NCBI RefSeq assembly: GCF_000730645.1
Contig: NZ_BBIU01000017.1
Coordinates: 62,001-126,000 of the forward strand
Source of the DNA: Pseudomonas parafulva NBRC 16636 = DSM 17004
GTDB taxonomy: Bacteria > Pseudomonadota > Gammaproteobacteria > Pseudomonadales > Pseudomonadaceae
Direction of reading: 5' to 3'
Length of the DNA: 64,000 nucleotides
Within the stretch, counting starts at the first letter, position 1. Each line of letters begins with the position of its first letter. Shown piece after piece: positions 1-9,004 of this stretch. The position numbers and the translations under genes were made by a program. The notes beneath the pieces were generated by a model, which saw nothing but the letters and a program-made list of their open reading frames with translations, was not told the origin of the DNA and ran no database searches.

Positions 1-1400
1 CACCGGTTGAACCGCCCGTGGAGCCGCCAGTCGAGCCGCCGGTTGAGCCACCTGTCGAGCCGCCTGTACAGCCACCCGTGGAGCCGCCTGTGCAACCCCC
101 GGTAGAGCCACCCGTTGAGCCGCCGGTACAGCCACCTGTTCAACCCCCGGTAGAACCGCCGGTGCAGCCACCCGTGCAGCCCCCTGTCGAGCCACCGGTA
201 CAGCCGCCGGTCGAACCACCGGTCCAGCCACCTGTGCAGCCCCCGGTCCAGCCGCCAGAAGCCGGCACCCCTGGCATCTTCCAGACCGTGGCACTCACCC
301 AGAACCAGTGGAACACCGCAGGCGCGCTGAGCGTGCTGGAACAGAGCGGCGAACCGCTGCGCCTGTACAACAACCTGCTGGTGCTGGACGCCGCCAGCGC
401 CCGCAACGCCATCGACCAGTTGTCTGGCGACTACCACAGCAGCACCGGTACCGCGCTGATCGCCAACAGCCAGGTGGTCTCCGGCGTGCTGGGTACCCGC
501 CTGCGCGGCCTGCTGGACAGCAACACCGTGCGCATGCCGTTGGGGGCGTCGAACCTGATGCCCACTACTCCGGAAGCACAGGGTGGTGCATGGGCGCAAA
601 CCTTCGGTAACTGGTCGAAGCTGGACGGTAACAACGGCTCCAGCGGCCTGCACCAGAGAACCGGCGGTGTGCTGGTTGGCGCAGACGGCAGCATCACCCA
701 GGACTGGCGCGCCGGCGTGTACGGCGGCTACAGCCGCTCCAAGTTCGATGCCGACGACCGCGACGCCAAGGGCCACAGCGATAACTATCACCTGGGCCTG
801 TACACCGGCGCCCAGTTCGATGCCCTGCGCCTGAGCGCAGACGTGGGCTACACCTGGCACAAGCTGGACAGCACGCGCAACGTGGCCTTTGCCGGCTTCA
901 ACGACCACTTGAAGGGCAAGCGCGACGCCAACACTCTGCAAGCCAGTGGCGAGGCGGCCTACCGCATCGGCCTGGGCGCAGTGGCGCTGGAGCCGTTCGT
1001 GGGCGTGTCGTACGTGAAGTACGATGCTGACAGCTTCCGCGAAAAAGGCGGTGCCGCGGCCCTGAAGGTGTCCAGCGAGAAACAGGACACCTGGTTCTCG
1101 ACCGTGGGCATGCGTGCCTCTACCCACACCCGCGTGGCCAACCACGATACCCAGCTGTTCGGCTCGCTGGGCTGGCGCCGGGCCTATGGTGACCTGGACC
1201 CGCGCAACGAACAGGCGTTTGCCGGTGGGCCTGACTTCGCTGTGCAAGGCATTGCGCAAACGCGCAACGTGGCGCTGACCGAAGTGGGGGCCAAAGTGCA
1301 GTTGAACCGGCAGACCGAGGTCGGGCTGTCGTATCAGGGGCAGTTTGGGTCGGACACGCGGTTCCACTCGGTGAATGCGGGGGTTACGGTTCGGTTCTGA
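1..1400 (+). CDS. Autotransporter, C-terminal part (5' truncated by window)
   Basis: The reading frame is already open at the left edge, so the true start and passenger lie outside. The first ~80 visible residues are about 20 tandem PPV(E/Q) tetrapeptides encoded by 12-nt repeats, a proline-rich linker. A short conserved stretch (LRLYNNLLVLDAASARNAI) leads to a domain of alternating beta strands (from about GGAWAQTFGNWSKLDG) that ends in VTVRF, the terminal Phe expected of outer-membrane barrels. This matches the type V autotransporter beta-domain, which inserts in the outer membrane and exports the N-terminal passenger. The passenger's activity cannot be told from here. A GTG inside the repeats is not a credible start. 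Confidence 0.88.
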   Translation, partial: PVEPPVEPPVEPPVEPPVEPPVQPPVEPPVQPPVEPPVEPPVQPPVQPPVEPPVQPPVQPPVEPPVQPPVEPPVQPPVQPPVQPPEAGTPGIFQTVALTQNQWNTAGALSVLEQSGEPLRLYNNLLVLDAASARNAIDQLSGDYHSSTGTALIANSQVVSGVLGTRLRGLLDSNTVRMPLGASNLMPTTPEAQGGAWAQTFGNWSKLDGNNGSSGLHQRTGGVLVGADGSITQDWRAGVYGGYSRSKFDADDRDAKGHSDNYHLGLYTGAQFDALRLSADVGYTWHKLDSTRNVAFAGFNDHLKGKRDANTLQASGEAAYRIGLGAVALEPFVGVSYVKYDADSFREKGGAAALKVSSEKQDTWFSTVGMRASTHTRVANHDTQLFGSLGWRRAYGDLDPRNEQAFAGGPDFAVQGIAQTRNVALTEVGAKVQLNRQTEVGLSYQGQFGSDTRFHSVNAGVTVRF

Positions 1401-1423
1401 GGCCGGTGAGCCTTGGTATTCGG

Positions 1424-1440
1424 GGGCCGCTTGGCGGCCC
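1424..1440. terminator. GC-rich hairpin between convergent genes
   Basis: GGGCCGC and GCGGCCC form a 7-bp stem with a TTG loop just after the autotransporter stop and before the stop of the convergent aldolase gene. No strong U tract is visible, so function as a terminator is inferred from position. Confidence 0.5.
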
Positions 1441-1458
1441 TCGATCCTCAACACAAGC

Positions 1459-2211
1459 TCAGTCCCGATACCCCGGCGCTACCCGGTCCAGCATCCTTAC
1501 CATTGCCTTCCACGCCAACGCCCCTGCATCGTGGTCGGTCAACTGCCCCTCCATCACCGGCCGCCCAGGGTCATTGAACTGCCGTTCGGTGTGCACGCAC
1601 ACCTCATGGGCCGGCAACACCAGCTTGCCACTGGCCATGGCGGTTACCTGGATCTCGCAGGCCTTCTCCAGGTAATACATGCGCATGAACGCCTCCCCCA
1701 CCGTGCGCCCAACCGTCAGCAGGCCATGGTTACGCATAATCATCACCGGCTGCTGACCCAGGTCGGCCACCAGGCGCTGCTGTTCATCCAGGTTCAGCGC
1801 CACCCCTTCGTAATCGTGGTAGGCCACCTTCCCATAGAACTCCATCGACATCTGGTTCACCGGCAGCAAACCGCATTCCAGCGCCGCCACCGCGCACCCG
1901 GCCCGGGTGTGGGTGTGCAACACGCACTGGGCGTCTTCCCGTGCCCCATGGATGGCGCTATGGATCACAAAGCCGGCCGGGTTGACCGGGTATTGCGAAG
2001 GCTCGACGGCATTACCCTGCAGGTCGATCTTCACCAGGCTCGACGCGGTGATTTCCTCGTACAGCAACCCGTACGGGTTGATCAGGAAGTGGTGCTCCGG
2101 CCCCGGCACCCGCACCGAGATATGGTTGAAGATCAGGTCGGTCATGCGCAGGTGTGCGATCAACCGGTAGCAGGCGGCCAGTTCTTCGCGCAGCTCACGT
2201 TCATGCTTCAT
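1459..2211 (-). CDS. Class II aldolase/adducin family protein
   Basis: About 250 residues with the family's metal-binding pattern: HTHTRAG near residue 100 and MRNHGLLTVG near 165. Members such as fuculose-phosphate aldolase use a zinc ion for retro-aldol cleavage or related decarboxylation, in the cytoplasm. The start is the ATG of MKHERELREEL, preceded by GGAGG at proper spacing; an upstream in-frame start overlaps the neighbouring gene and lacks a ribosome site. It follows a PotD-like binding protein on the same strand with a 40-bp gap, so co-transcription is likely. The substrate is unknown. Confidence 0.85.
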   Translation of the reverse strand: MKHERELREELAACYRLIAHLRMTDLIFNHISVRVPGPEHHFLINPYGLLYEEITASSLVKIDLQGNAVEPSQYPVNPAGFVIHSAIHGAREDAQCVLHTHTRAGCAVAALECGLLPVNQMSMEFYGKVAYHDYEGVALNLDEQQRLVADLGQQPVMIMRNHGLLTVGRTVGEAFMRMYYLEKACEIQVTAMASGKLVLPAHEVCVHTERQFNDPGRPVMEGQLTDHDAGALAWKAMVRMLDRVAPGYRD

Positions 2212-2251
2212 GTTCTTGCAGCCTCCCAGGCCATTGAAGTGGGGGCAGCGG

Positions 2252-3295
2252 TTACTTGCTGGCCCAGGCGTTGAACCGCTCTTCCAACTCATCACCATGG
2301 TCTACCCAGAACGCCACGTCCATCGACAGCGCGCCCTGCAGGTTCTGCCTGGAGGTGGGCACCCACTGGGCCAGGCCCGGGTCGAGTGCAGCGGCAGCCT
2401 GGGTATTGGTAGGCCCGTAGGGGATCTGCTGCACGTAACGCACCTGCACCTCGGGCTGGTTGGCATAGGCAATCAGCCGCTTGGCCTGCGCCACATGCTT
2501 GGAGCCCTTGATGATCGCCCAGTAGTCCATGCCATACAGGCTGCCCGGCCAGACCACCGCCAACGGCGCCCCGGCCTGCGCTGCGGCGGCAATGCGCCCG
2601 CTGTAGGTCGAGGTCATTACCACGTCCCCTGCGGTGAGCCACTGCGCCGGCTGGGCGCCCGCCTCCCACCACTGGATATAGGGCTTGAGCTCGCTGAGCT
2701 TGGCGAAGGCCCGGTCTACCCCCTGCGGGGTCGCCAGCACCTTGTAGACGTCCTCCACCTTGACCCCGTCTGCCATCAGTGCGAACTCCAGGTTGTATAC
2801 CGCGCGCTTGCGCAGGCCGCGCTTGCCCGGGTACGTCTTCACGTCCCAGAAGTCTGCCCACGAGGTGGGCGCCTGGGCCAGCTTGTTGCGGTCGTAGGCA
2901 ATGGCCACGCTCCACACCAGCGCCGCCGAGCCACAGGCCTGCGCGGCCTCGGGGATCAACTGGTCGGCGTGGCCGAGCTTGGCCCAGTCCAGCTGTTCGT
3001 ACATGCCTTCATCGCAGCCACGCATCAGGTCGGGGCCCTCGATCTGCACCACGTCCCAATCCACATGGCCGGTATCGACCATTACCTTGATGCGGGCCAT
3101 TTCCCCGTTGTACTCACTCTGGATCAGCTTGCTGTTGTCCTGCGCACTGAACGGCTGGAACACCGCCACATCCTGGGCTTTCTGGCCGGCGCCACCGTAG
3201 CCGACCACCACCATGTCCGGTGCAGCCTGGGCAGTGGCCATGCCAAGGCACAGCAGCAACGCGCCAAGGCCGGGCTTTTGTGCAAACGCTTTCAT
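2252..3295 (-). CDS. Periplasmic solute-binding protein, PotD/PotF-like
   Basis: 347 residues. A Sec signal peptide (basic N end, LGALLLCLGMATAQA, cleavage after AQA) precedes a type II periplasmic binding fold with the pattern of polyamine/iron-type ABC binding proteins (DVVQIEGPDLMRGCDEG, YNLEFALMADG, GMDYWAIIKGS). It should capture a small cationic or organic solute in the periplasm. No ABC permease or ATPase gene lies nearby, so it is an orphan here. It is transcribed divergently from the flavin oxidoreductase and upstream of the aldolase, which suggests uptake of a compound degraded by those enzymes (inference). Confidence 0.82.
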   Translation of the reverse strand: MKAFAQKPGLGALLLCLGMATAQAAPDMVVVGYGGAGQKAQDVAVFQPFSAQDNSKLIQSEYNGEMARIKVMVDTGHVDWDVVQIEGPDLMRGCDEGMYEQLDWAKLGHADQLIPEAAQACGSAALVWSVAIAYDRNKLAQAPTSWADFWDVKTYPGKRGLRKRAVYNLEFALMADGVKVEDVYKVLATPQGVDRAFAKLSELKPYIQWWEAGAQPAQWLTAGDVVMTSTYSGRIAAAAQAGAPLAVVWPGSLYGMDYWAIIKGSKHVAQAKRLIAYANQPEVQVRYVQQIPYGPTNTQAAAALDPGLAQWVPTSRQNLQGALSMDVAFWVDHGDELEERFNAWASK

Positions 3296-3422
3296 CGGTG
3301 AACCCTCTTTTTGTTTTTGTGGGTGACTGAAAACTAGTCCCGCAATAGTAAAAAAACAAGTTGATTTTTTACTATGGGTACATTTTCATTGAAGAATAAA
3401 AACAAAGCCGGAGCTCAACACC

Positions 3423-5372
3423 ATGGCGACCTTCCCGCACCTGTTCCAGCCGCTGCAGATCCGTGGCAAGCGCCTTAAAAACCGCATCATGTCCAGCGGC
3501 CACGACACCTCGATGCCCACCGACAACCTGGTGAACGACCGCCTTGTCGCCTACCACAAGGCTCGCGCCGAGGGTGGCGTCGGGCTGATCGTGCTGCAGG
3601 TGGCCGGCGTGCACGACAGCGCGCGCTACACCTCCCATGTGCTGATGGCCACCGATGACAGCTGCATCGAGGGCTACCGCCGGCTGGCCGAGGTGTGCCA
3701 TGCCGAGGGCACCGTGGTGCTGTCGCAGGTGTTCCACCCCGGGCGCGAGATCATGGAGTCCGCCGACGGCCTGCTCGCTGTTGCCTACTCGGCCTCCGCC
3801 GTGCCCAACGAGCGCTTCCGGGTGATGCCACGGGCGCTGGACCAGGCCATGATCGACGAGATCGTCGCCGGTTACGCCGCCGCCGCACGCCGCCTGCACC
3901 AGGCCGGTATTGATGGCGTCGAGGTGGTGGCCAGCCACGGCTACTTGCCGGCGCAATTCCTCAACCCGCGGGTGAACCGCCGCAGTGACGGCTACAACGG
4001 TACGCTGGAGCAGCGCCTGCGCTTTTTGCGCGAAGTGCTGGCGGCCGTGCGCGATGCCACCGACGAGCAGTTCATCATCGGCCTGCGCATCAGCGCCGAT
4101 GAACGCGATGCCGAAGGCCTTACGGAAGATGAATCGCTCACGGCTGTGGGGGCCCTGCAAGGCAGCCTCGACTACGTGCACATCGTGGCGGGCACCTCGG
4201 CGTCGCTCGGCGGCGCCGTTCATATTGTGCCGCCGATGGCCATCGAGGCAGCCTACCTGGCCCGCGAGGCAGAAACCTTCAAGTCGCGCCTGAACATTCC
4301 GCTGTTCGTGACCGGCCGCATCAACCAGCCCCAGGAAGCCGAGTTGATTCTGGCGCGCGGCCAGGCCGACGTGTGCGGCATGACCCGCGCGCTGATCTGC
4401 GACCCGCTGATGCCGAACAAGGCCGACAGCGGCCGGGCTGAAGACGTGCGCGCCTGCATCGCCTGCAACCAGGCGTGCATCGGGCACTTTCACCGCGGCC
4501 TGCCGATTTCCTGCATCCAGCACCCGGAAACCGGGCGCGAACAACAATACGGCCAGTTGCCCCAAGCCGCCACGCGCAAACGCGTCATGGTGGTGGGCGG
4601 CGGCCCGGCCGGCATGAAAGCCGCTGCCGTGGCGGCGGCGCGGGGGCACCAGGTAACGCTGTACGAGGCCAGCGCCCAGCTGGGCGGCCAGGTACTGCTG
4701 GCCCAGTTGCTGCCGCGCCGCGCAGAATTTGGCGGTGCCAGCACCAACCTGCAGCGGGAGATGCAACTGGCCGGTGTCGAGGTGGTGCGCAACACCCGGG
4801 TAGACCGGGCACTGGTCGAACGTGTACGCCCGGACGCAGTGGTTGTGGCCACCGGTGCGGAGCCCTACTGGCCGCACTTCGAACGCGCCGGCGAACTGCA
4901 AGTGGTAGACGCCTGGCAACTGTTGCGTGACCAGGTGAAGCCCGGCCGCTCGGTGCTGGTGATGGACTGGCGTTGCGACTGGATTGGCCCAGGCATCGCC
5001 GAACGGCTGGTGCGTGCCGGCCATCAGGTGCAACTGGCGGTAAACGGCACCCACTGCGGCGAGAGCCTGCCGCTGTATGTGCGTGACCAGCTGGCCGGCG
5101 CGCTGCACAAGCTGGCAATACCCATCACCCCCTATGCCCGGCTGTACGGCTGCGACGACAACACCGTCTACCTGCAGCACACCGCCAGCGGCGAAGCGAT
5201 GCTGTTCGAACACATCGACACCCTGGTGCTGTGCATGGGCCACCAGCCGGTCGATACCCTGGCCGAGCAGATCCGCGACCTGGCGCCTGTCTACCGCATC
5301 GGCGACTGCCTGGCCCCGCGCACGGCTGAAGAGGCGATCCATGAAGGTTTGAAAGTCGCCGCCGCCTTGTGA
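3423..5372 (+). CDS. NADH:flavin oxidoreductase with FeS and FAD domains (TMADH/FadH-type)
   Basis: 649 residues with the three-part layout of trimethylamine dehydrogenase and 2,4-dienoyl-CoA reductase. An N-terminal old-yellow-enzyme TIM barrel (PLQIRGKRLKNRI) is followed by a [4Fe-4S] cluster motif with spacing C-x2-C-x3-C-x11-C (CIACNQACIG near residue 345), then a dinucleotide-binding domain with [12 protein letters not shown] near 393. Relatives demethylate small N-methylated amines such as dimethylglycine or N-methylproline, but the substrate cannot be read from sequence. It is divergent from the binding-protein gene and just upstream of an XRE-cupin regulator, which probably controls the cluster. 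Confidence 0.85.
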   Translation: MATFPHLFQPLQIRGKRLKNRIMSSGHDTSMPTDNLVNDRLVAYHKARAEGGVGLIVLQVAGVHDSARYTSHVLMATDDSCIEGYRRLAEVCHAEGTVVLSQVFHPGREIMESADGLLAVAYSASAVPNERFRVMPRALDQAMIDEIVAGYAAAARRLHQAGIDGVEVVASHGYLPAQFLNPRVNRRSDGYNGTLEQRLRFLREVLAAVRDATDEQFIIGLRISADERDAEGLTEDESLTAVGALQGSLDYVHIVAGTSASLGGAVHIVPPMAIEAAYLAREAETFKSRLNIPLFVTGRINQPQEAELILARGQADVCGMTRALICDPLMPNKADSGRAEDVRACIACNQACIGHFHRGLPISCIQHPETGREQQYGQLPQAATRKRVMVVGGGPAGMKAAAVAAARGHQVTLYEASAQLGGQVLLAQLLPRRAEFGGASTNLQREMQLAGVEVVRNTRVDRALVERVRPDAVVVATGAEPYWPHFERAGELQVVDAWQLLRDQVKPGRSVLVMDWRCDWIGPGIAERLVRAGHQVQLAVNGTHCGESLPLYVRDQLAGALHKLAIPITPYARLYGCDDNTVYLQHTASGEAMLFEHIDTLVLCMGHQPVDTLAEQIRDLAPVYRIGDCLAPRTAEEAIHEGLKVAAAL

Positions 5373-5417
5373 GCCTGTTTATACTCCGAGGCTTTGCAGG
5401 GTCGATCGGACATCGCC

Positions 5418-6020
5418 ATGAGTCGCCACATCAGCAAAGCGCCACAGGCCGAGGACGGCGCCAGCGCGCCGCAGTTTCTGGGTACGCGCATCCGCGGCCT
5501 GCGCAAGCGCCGCGGCATGACCCTGGCCGAACTGGCCGCACAAAGCGAGCTCACGGCTGGCTACATCAGCCAGCTGGAGCGCAACCTGTCGTACCCGTCC
5601 ATCCCGGCGCTGTTCAACATCGCCCGCAGCCTGGGCGTGACCATCCAGTGGTTTTTCGCAAGCGAAGCGGTCACTGCGCCCGAGGATGAAGGCTACGTGG
5701 TGCGCAAGAACAGCCGGCTGAGCGTGTATTACGAAGACGGCATCGTCGACCAGTTGCTCACCCCCCAGCCCAACCGCGAGCTGGAGATGCTGCATTCACG
5801 CTTCCCGCCGGGCACCTACAGCCAGACCAGCTACAGCCATGAAGGCGAAGAAGCGGGCTACGTGCTTAGCGGCCAGTTCGAGTTGTGGGTGGGCGAGCGG
5901 CATTTTGTGCTGGAAGAAGGCGACAGTTTCAGCTTCTCCAGCCAGAAGCCGCACCGCTATGGCAACCCTGGTGAAGCTGACGCTATTGTGATCTGGGTGA
6001 TTACACCGCCGACCTTCTAA
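5418..6020 (+). CDS. XRE-family transcriptional regulator with cupin domain
   Basis: About 200 residues. A helix-turn-helix at residues 18-75 (RIRGLRKRRGMTLAELAAQS, then SQLERNLSYPSIPALFNIA) is joined to a C-terminal cupin (HEGEEAGYVLSGQFELWVGE, FSFSSQKPHRYGNPG). This is the PuuR/SutR-like layout, where the cupin senses a small ligand and the HTH binds DNA. The ATG at 5418 starts the conserved part; an earlier in-frame TTG at 5394 lacks support. It lies 45 bp after the oxidoreductase gene on the same strand, so it likely regulates the polyamine/amine-like cluster at 1.4-5.4 kb (inference). Confidence 0.85.
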   Translation: MSRHISKAPQAEDGASAPQFLGTRIRGLRKRRGMTLAELAAQSELTAGYISQLERNLSYPSIPALFNIARSLGVTIQWFFASEAVTAPEDEGYVVRKNSRLSVYYEDGIVDQLLTPQPNRELEMLHSRFPPGTYSQTSYSHEGEEAGYVLSGQFELWVGERHFVLEEGDSFSFSSQKPHRYGNPGEADAIVIWVITPPTF

Positions 6021-6111
6021 CGGCCCAAACTTACAGGCAGTCCCCTGAAGGAGCCGGCCTGCCGGCGATGCGCTGCAAAGTAGCCCCAGCCCCCTATAAA
6101 AGGCCCCCGCC

Positions 6112-6603
6112 ATGCCCCTACAACACAGACCCGTAACGCCCGAAGACATCCCAACCCTTTGCACCTTCCCGCAAAACGCTCAGGAACTGTTCTACATGTT
6201 CCCCAAAGCTCGCTACCCCCTCACCGAGCATCAGCTCTCCACCGCCATCGCCCAGCGCACCGAGTCCACAGTGTTCGAGAAAAACAACCGCACCGTCGGC
6301 TTTGCCAACTTCTACAAAGCCGAGATGCACGGCGTGTGCTGCATCGGTAACGTCATCGTTGCCCCTGACGCACGCGGCCAAGGCGTGGCGAGTTACATCG
6401 TGGAAACGATGACAGCGCTGGCATTTGACCGTTATCAGGCCACGGCGGTACACATTGCGTGCTTCAACGAGAACACTGCGGGTTTACTGCTGTACCCGAA
6501 ACTGGGTTTCTTGCCTTTCGCAGTGGAAGAAAGATGCTCCCCAGAGGGGCACCGGGTGGCACTGATCCATATGAGCCGGGGTAGCGCGGGGCTGGGCTCA
6601 TAA
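6112..6603 (+). CDS. GNAT-family N-acetyltransferase
   Basis: 163 residues with the acetyl-CoA binding core of the GNAT fold: VIVAPDARGQGVASYIV near residue 82 carries the Q/RxxGxG/A loop, followed by IACFNENTAGLLLYPKLGF, the usual beta-strand and helix near the C-terminus. It would transfer an acetyl group from acetyl-CoA to an amine; the acceptor is not known. AAGG lies eight bases before the ATG. It stands alone; a 90-bp gap containing a degraded REP-like palindrome separates it from the XRE-cupin gene. Confidence 0.83.
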   Translation: MPLQHRPVTPEDIPTLCTFPQNAQELFYMFPKARYPLTEHQLSTAIAQRTESTVFEKNNRTVGFANFYKAEMHGVCCIGNVIVAPDARGQGVASYIVETMTALAFDRYQATAVHIACFNENTAGLLLYPKLGFLPFAVEERCSPEGHRVALIHMSRGSAGLGS

Positions 6604-6639
6604 GCGGGGTTAGGGCCACTGGGCGGCCCTAAAGGTCTC

Positions 6640-6810
6640 TCAGTGCCGAGCATCACGGCAATATGGAATGCGCCGTTTCACGCCCGCATGGGGTTTGAGG
6701 CGATAGCCAGTCACGACCTGGAACCAAGGCTTGCGGCGATATTGAGTGAGGAATACCAACACGGGTTTGCTCCGAACAGTCGATGTGCCATGGCTTGGGC
6801 GGTGGCTTAG
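6640..6810 (+). pseudogene. Remnant of a second GNAT acetyltransferase (C-terminal end only)
   Basis: An open frame without a start codon encodes about 56 residues ending at TAG. It contains NAPFHARMGFEAIASHDLEP and closes with RCAMAWAVA. The FHxxxGF element and the C-terminal RCAM motif fit the end of a GNAT protein, but the acetyl-CoA binding region is absent. It directly follows the intact GNAT gene. It is read as the 3' stump left by a deletion; expression is not expected. Confidence 0.6.
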
Positions 6811-6879
6811 TACAGAATGCTCGGGCCACTCAGCCATTTGGAAAGCAGGCTGTTGGCACCAAGGCAGCGTGAGGCTGAT

Positions 6880-7344
6880 TCAACGCCGCGGTATCCGATC
6901 TTGCTCAGCCACCGTTGCATTCAGCCGCCTGAGCATGGCCATGAGATTCCCATGCAATCCCGTACGGGTAGGTTTACGGCGCACCAGTTGCTGCTGAATC
7001 AGATATCCTGGGCCGTTGTAGACCTCTTCAAACGTACCGTCCCGGTTCATGCGAATACCGAGGTAATAGTCAGGCACATGGTGCACCGGGAATGTAAGGG
7101 TGGTGCCGAAGGTGGTCTTGATTTGCACATTGCGCCCCGCATCACAAATTGCATCGTGATGCCTGGTGAGCCCATCATTGAGTACCAGCCTGTACGCCAG
7201 GCTGGCCACAACCTCGCCGATATCGCCGACCAGCCTGCCGTCCAGGGTAAAGGGCTTGCCTGGATAGGCCGCCTGCAGTTGCCCAACAGCGGCGAATAGA
7301 TCGTGTAGTGCGTTTTTGATCTTCAGTTCAATGGTCGCATCCAT
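6880..7344 (-). CDS. DUF6998-like conserved protein, possible nuclease fold
   Basis: 154 residues. LDGRLVGDIGEVVASLAYRL (residues 34-53), then HDAICDAGRNVQIKTTFG (62-79) and YYLGIRMNRDGTFEEVYNGP are the conserved parts. The order E, D and Q-x-K resembles the active-site layout of PD-(D/E)xK nucleases and holds for DUF6998 proteins as I recall them. No partner gene is adjacent. No signal peptide or membrane segment is seen, so it is cytoplasmic. Function is unassigned; a DNA-processing role is only an inference from the motif. Confidence 0.7.
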   Translation of the reverse strand: MDATIELKIKNALHDLFAAVGQLQAAYPGKPFTLDGRLVGDIGEVVASLAYRLVLNDGLTRHHDAICDAGRNVQIKTTFGTTLTFPVHHVPDYYLGIRMNRDGTFEEVYNGPGYLIQQQLVRRKPTRTGLHGNLMAMLRRLNATVAEQDRIPRR

Positions 7345-7662
7345 GGGCGTGCCTTAGCTGATAGCAGATTCGTGAGTGGTCAACGCACAGCGTCCCAGTG
7401 CCCAAGGCGCGTCGTTGCGGAGCTGGACGCTAACCTGATGCTGACCGAGCGCAGGTGTAGCCTGATCGCAAGCGGACCAAATCCCAGGGCTGATATATCA
7501 GTACTTGGCGCACACCACCAGGGTGCGCACAGTTGTGGATGCGATTACAGCAGCCTTCTCTGAATCAACCTCGGTATAGAAAAGGCCCGCCCAGCCACCC
7601 TTGACCCGCCTCACCCCCCGCCGCATGCTTGATCGCTCCACCCACGCTCAAGGACTGATCGC
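7345..7662. other. Gene-free interval before metY
   Basis: About 318 bases. No frame shows recognisable protein similarity and no strong hairpin with a U tract is seen. The last bases carry AAGGA eight bases before the metY ATG, so the metY promoter is expected here; I could not place a clear -35/-10 pair. Confidence 0.5.
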
Positions 7663-8940
7663 ATGAAGCTGGAAACCCTCGCCCTCCACGCGGGCTTCAC
7701 CTCCGACCCCACCACCCGGGCCGCGGCGGTGCCCATTTACCAGACCACCTCGTTCACCTTCGACGACACCCAGCACGGTGCCGACCTGTTCGACCTGAAG
7801 GTGGCCGGCAACATCTACTCGCGCATCATGAACCCCACCAACGACGTGCTGGAGCAGCGCATGGCCGCCCTGGAAGGTGGGGTGGGCGCGCTGGCGGTGG
7901 CCTCGGGCATGGCCGCCATCACCTACGCCATCCAGACCGTGGCCGAGGCTGGCGATAACATTGTTTCGGTGGCCAAGCTGTACGGCGGCACCTACAACCT
8001 GCTGGCCCACACCCTGCCGCGCATGGGCATCACCACTCGCTTCGCAGCCCACGACAACATCGCCGCCCTTGAGGCGTTGATCGATGAGCGCACCAAGGCG
8101 GTGTTCTGCGAGTCCATCGGCAACCCTGCCGGCAACATCGTGGATATCGCCGCACTGGCCGAGGCCGCCCACCGCCATGGCGTGCCGCTGATCGTCGACA
8201 ACACCGTCGCCACCCCCGTGCTGTGCCGGCCGTTCGAACACGGCGCCGACATCGTCGTGCACTCGCTGACCAAGTACATCGGCGGCCACGGCACCAGCAT
8301 CGGCGGCATCGTCATCGACTCCGGCACATTCCCCTGGGCCGACAACAAAGAACGTTTCGCCCTACTGAACACACCCGACCCGTCCTACCACGGCGTTACC
8401 TACACAGAAGCCTTCGGCCCCGCCGCCTTCATCGGCCGCTGCCGCGTGGTGCCCCTGCGCAACACGGGCGCGGCGCTGGCACCGTTCAACGCTTTCATGA
8501 TTCTGCAAGGCCTGGAAACCCTGGCCCTGCGCATGGAACGCCACACCGAGAACGCCCTGAAGGTAGCCCGCTACCTGCAAGGCCACGAGCAAGTGGCGTG
8601 GGTTAAATACGCCGGCCTGCCCGACCACCCCGAACATGCACTGGCCCAGCGCTACACCGGCGGCAAGCCAGCGTCGACTCTGTCGTTCGGCATCAAGGGT
8701 GGCCAGGCGGCCGGTGCGCGCTTCATTGATGCCCTGCAACTGGTGCTGCGCCTGGTGAACATCGGCGACGCCAAGTCACTGGCCTGCCACCCCGCCTCCA
8801 CCACCCACCGCCAGCTCAACGACGAAGAACTGGAAAAGGCCGGCGTGCCACGGGACATGGTACGGCTGTCGATCGGCATCGAGCACAGCGACGACATCCT
8901 CGCCGACCTGGCCCAGGCCCTGGAGGCCAGCCGCGGTTGA
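7663..8940 (+). CDS. metY: O-acetylhomoserine sulfhydrylase / aminocarboxypropyltransferase
   Basis: 425 residues, the usual length for the Cys/Met-metabolism PLP enzymes of the OAH sulfhydrylase group. Visible motifs are TTSFTFDDTQHGADLF near the N-terminus, SGMAAITYAI, and the PLP-lysine segment VHSLTKYIGGHGT near residue 206. The HPASTTHRQL motif near 364 and the C-terminal RLSIGIEHSDD are typical. It makes homocysteine from O-acetylhomoserine and sulfide in the cytoplasm. AAGGA lies eight bases before the ATG. It is likely transcribed alone; the membrane-protein gene begins 64 bp downstream. Confidence 0.92.
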   Translation: MKLETLALHAGFTSDPTTRAAAVPIYQTTSFTFDDTQHGADLFDLKVAGNIYSRIMNPTNDVLEQRMAALEGGVGALAVASGMAAITYAIQTVAEAGDNIVSVAKLYGGTYNLLAHTLPRMGITTRFAAHDNIAALEALIDERTKAVFCESIGNPAGNIVDIAALAEAAHRHGVPLIVDNTVATPVLCRPFEHGADIVVHSLTKYIGGHGTSIGGIVIDSGTFPWADNKERFALLNTPDPSYHGVTYTEAFGPAAFIGRCRVVPLRNTGAALAPFNAFMILQGLETLALRMERHTENALKVARYLQGHEQVAWVKYAGLPDHPEHALAQRYTGGKPASTLSFGIKGGQAAGARFIDALQLVLRLVNIGDAKSLACHPASTTHRQLNDEELEKAGVPRDMVRLSIGIEHSDDILADLAQALEASRG

Positions 8941-9004
8941 CTCACCAGCGCCCTACCCAATGCCGACGGCGGGCGTCACTTCTGCATAACCGGATTGCCT
9001 TGCG

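Noticed and set aside
1..255. Possible CRISPR or minisatellite array
   Set aside because: 12-nt units without spacers, in frame with a coding sequence; a protein repeat.
3372..5342. 656-codon minus-strand frame over the flavin oxidoreductase
   Set aside because: Antisense shadow; the plus frame has FeS and FAD motifs.
7372..7563. Short frame upstream of metY
   Set aside because: No ribosome site, no recognisable domain, unusual composition.
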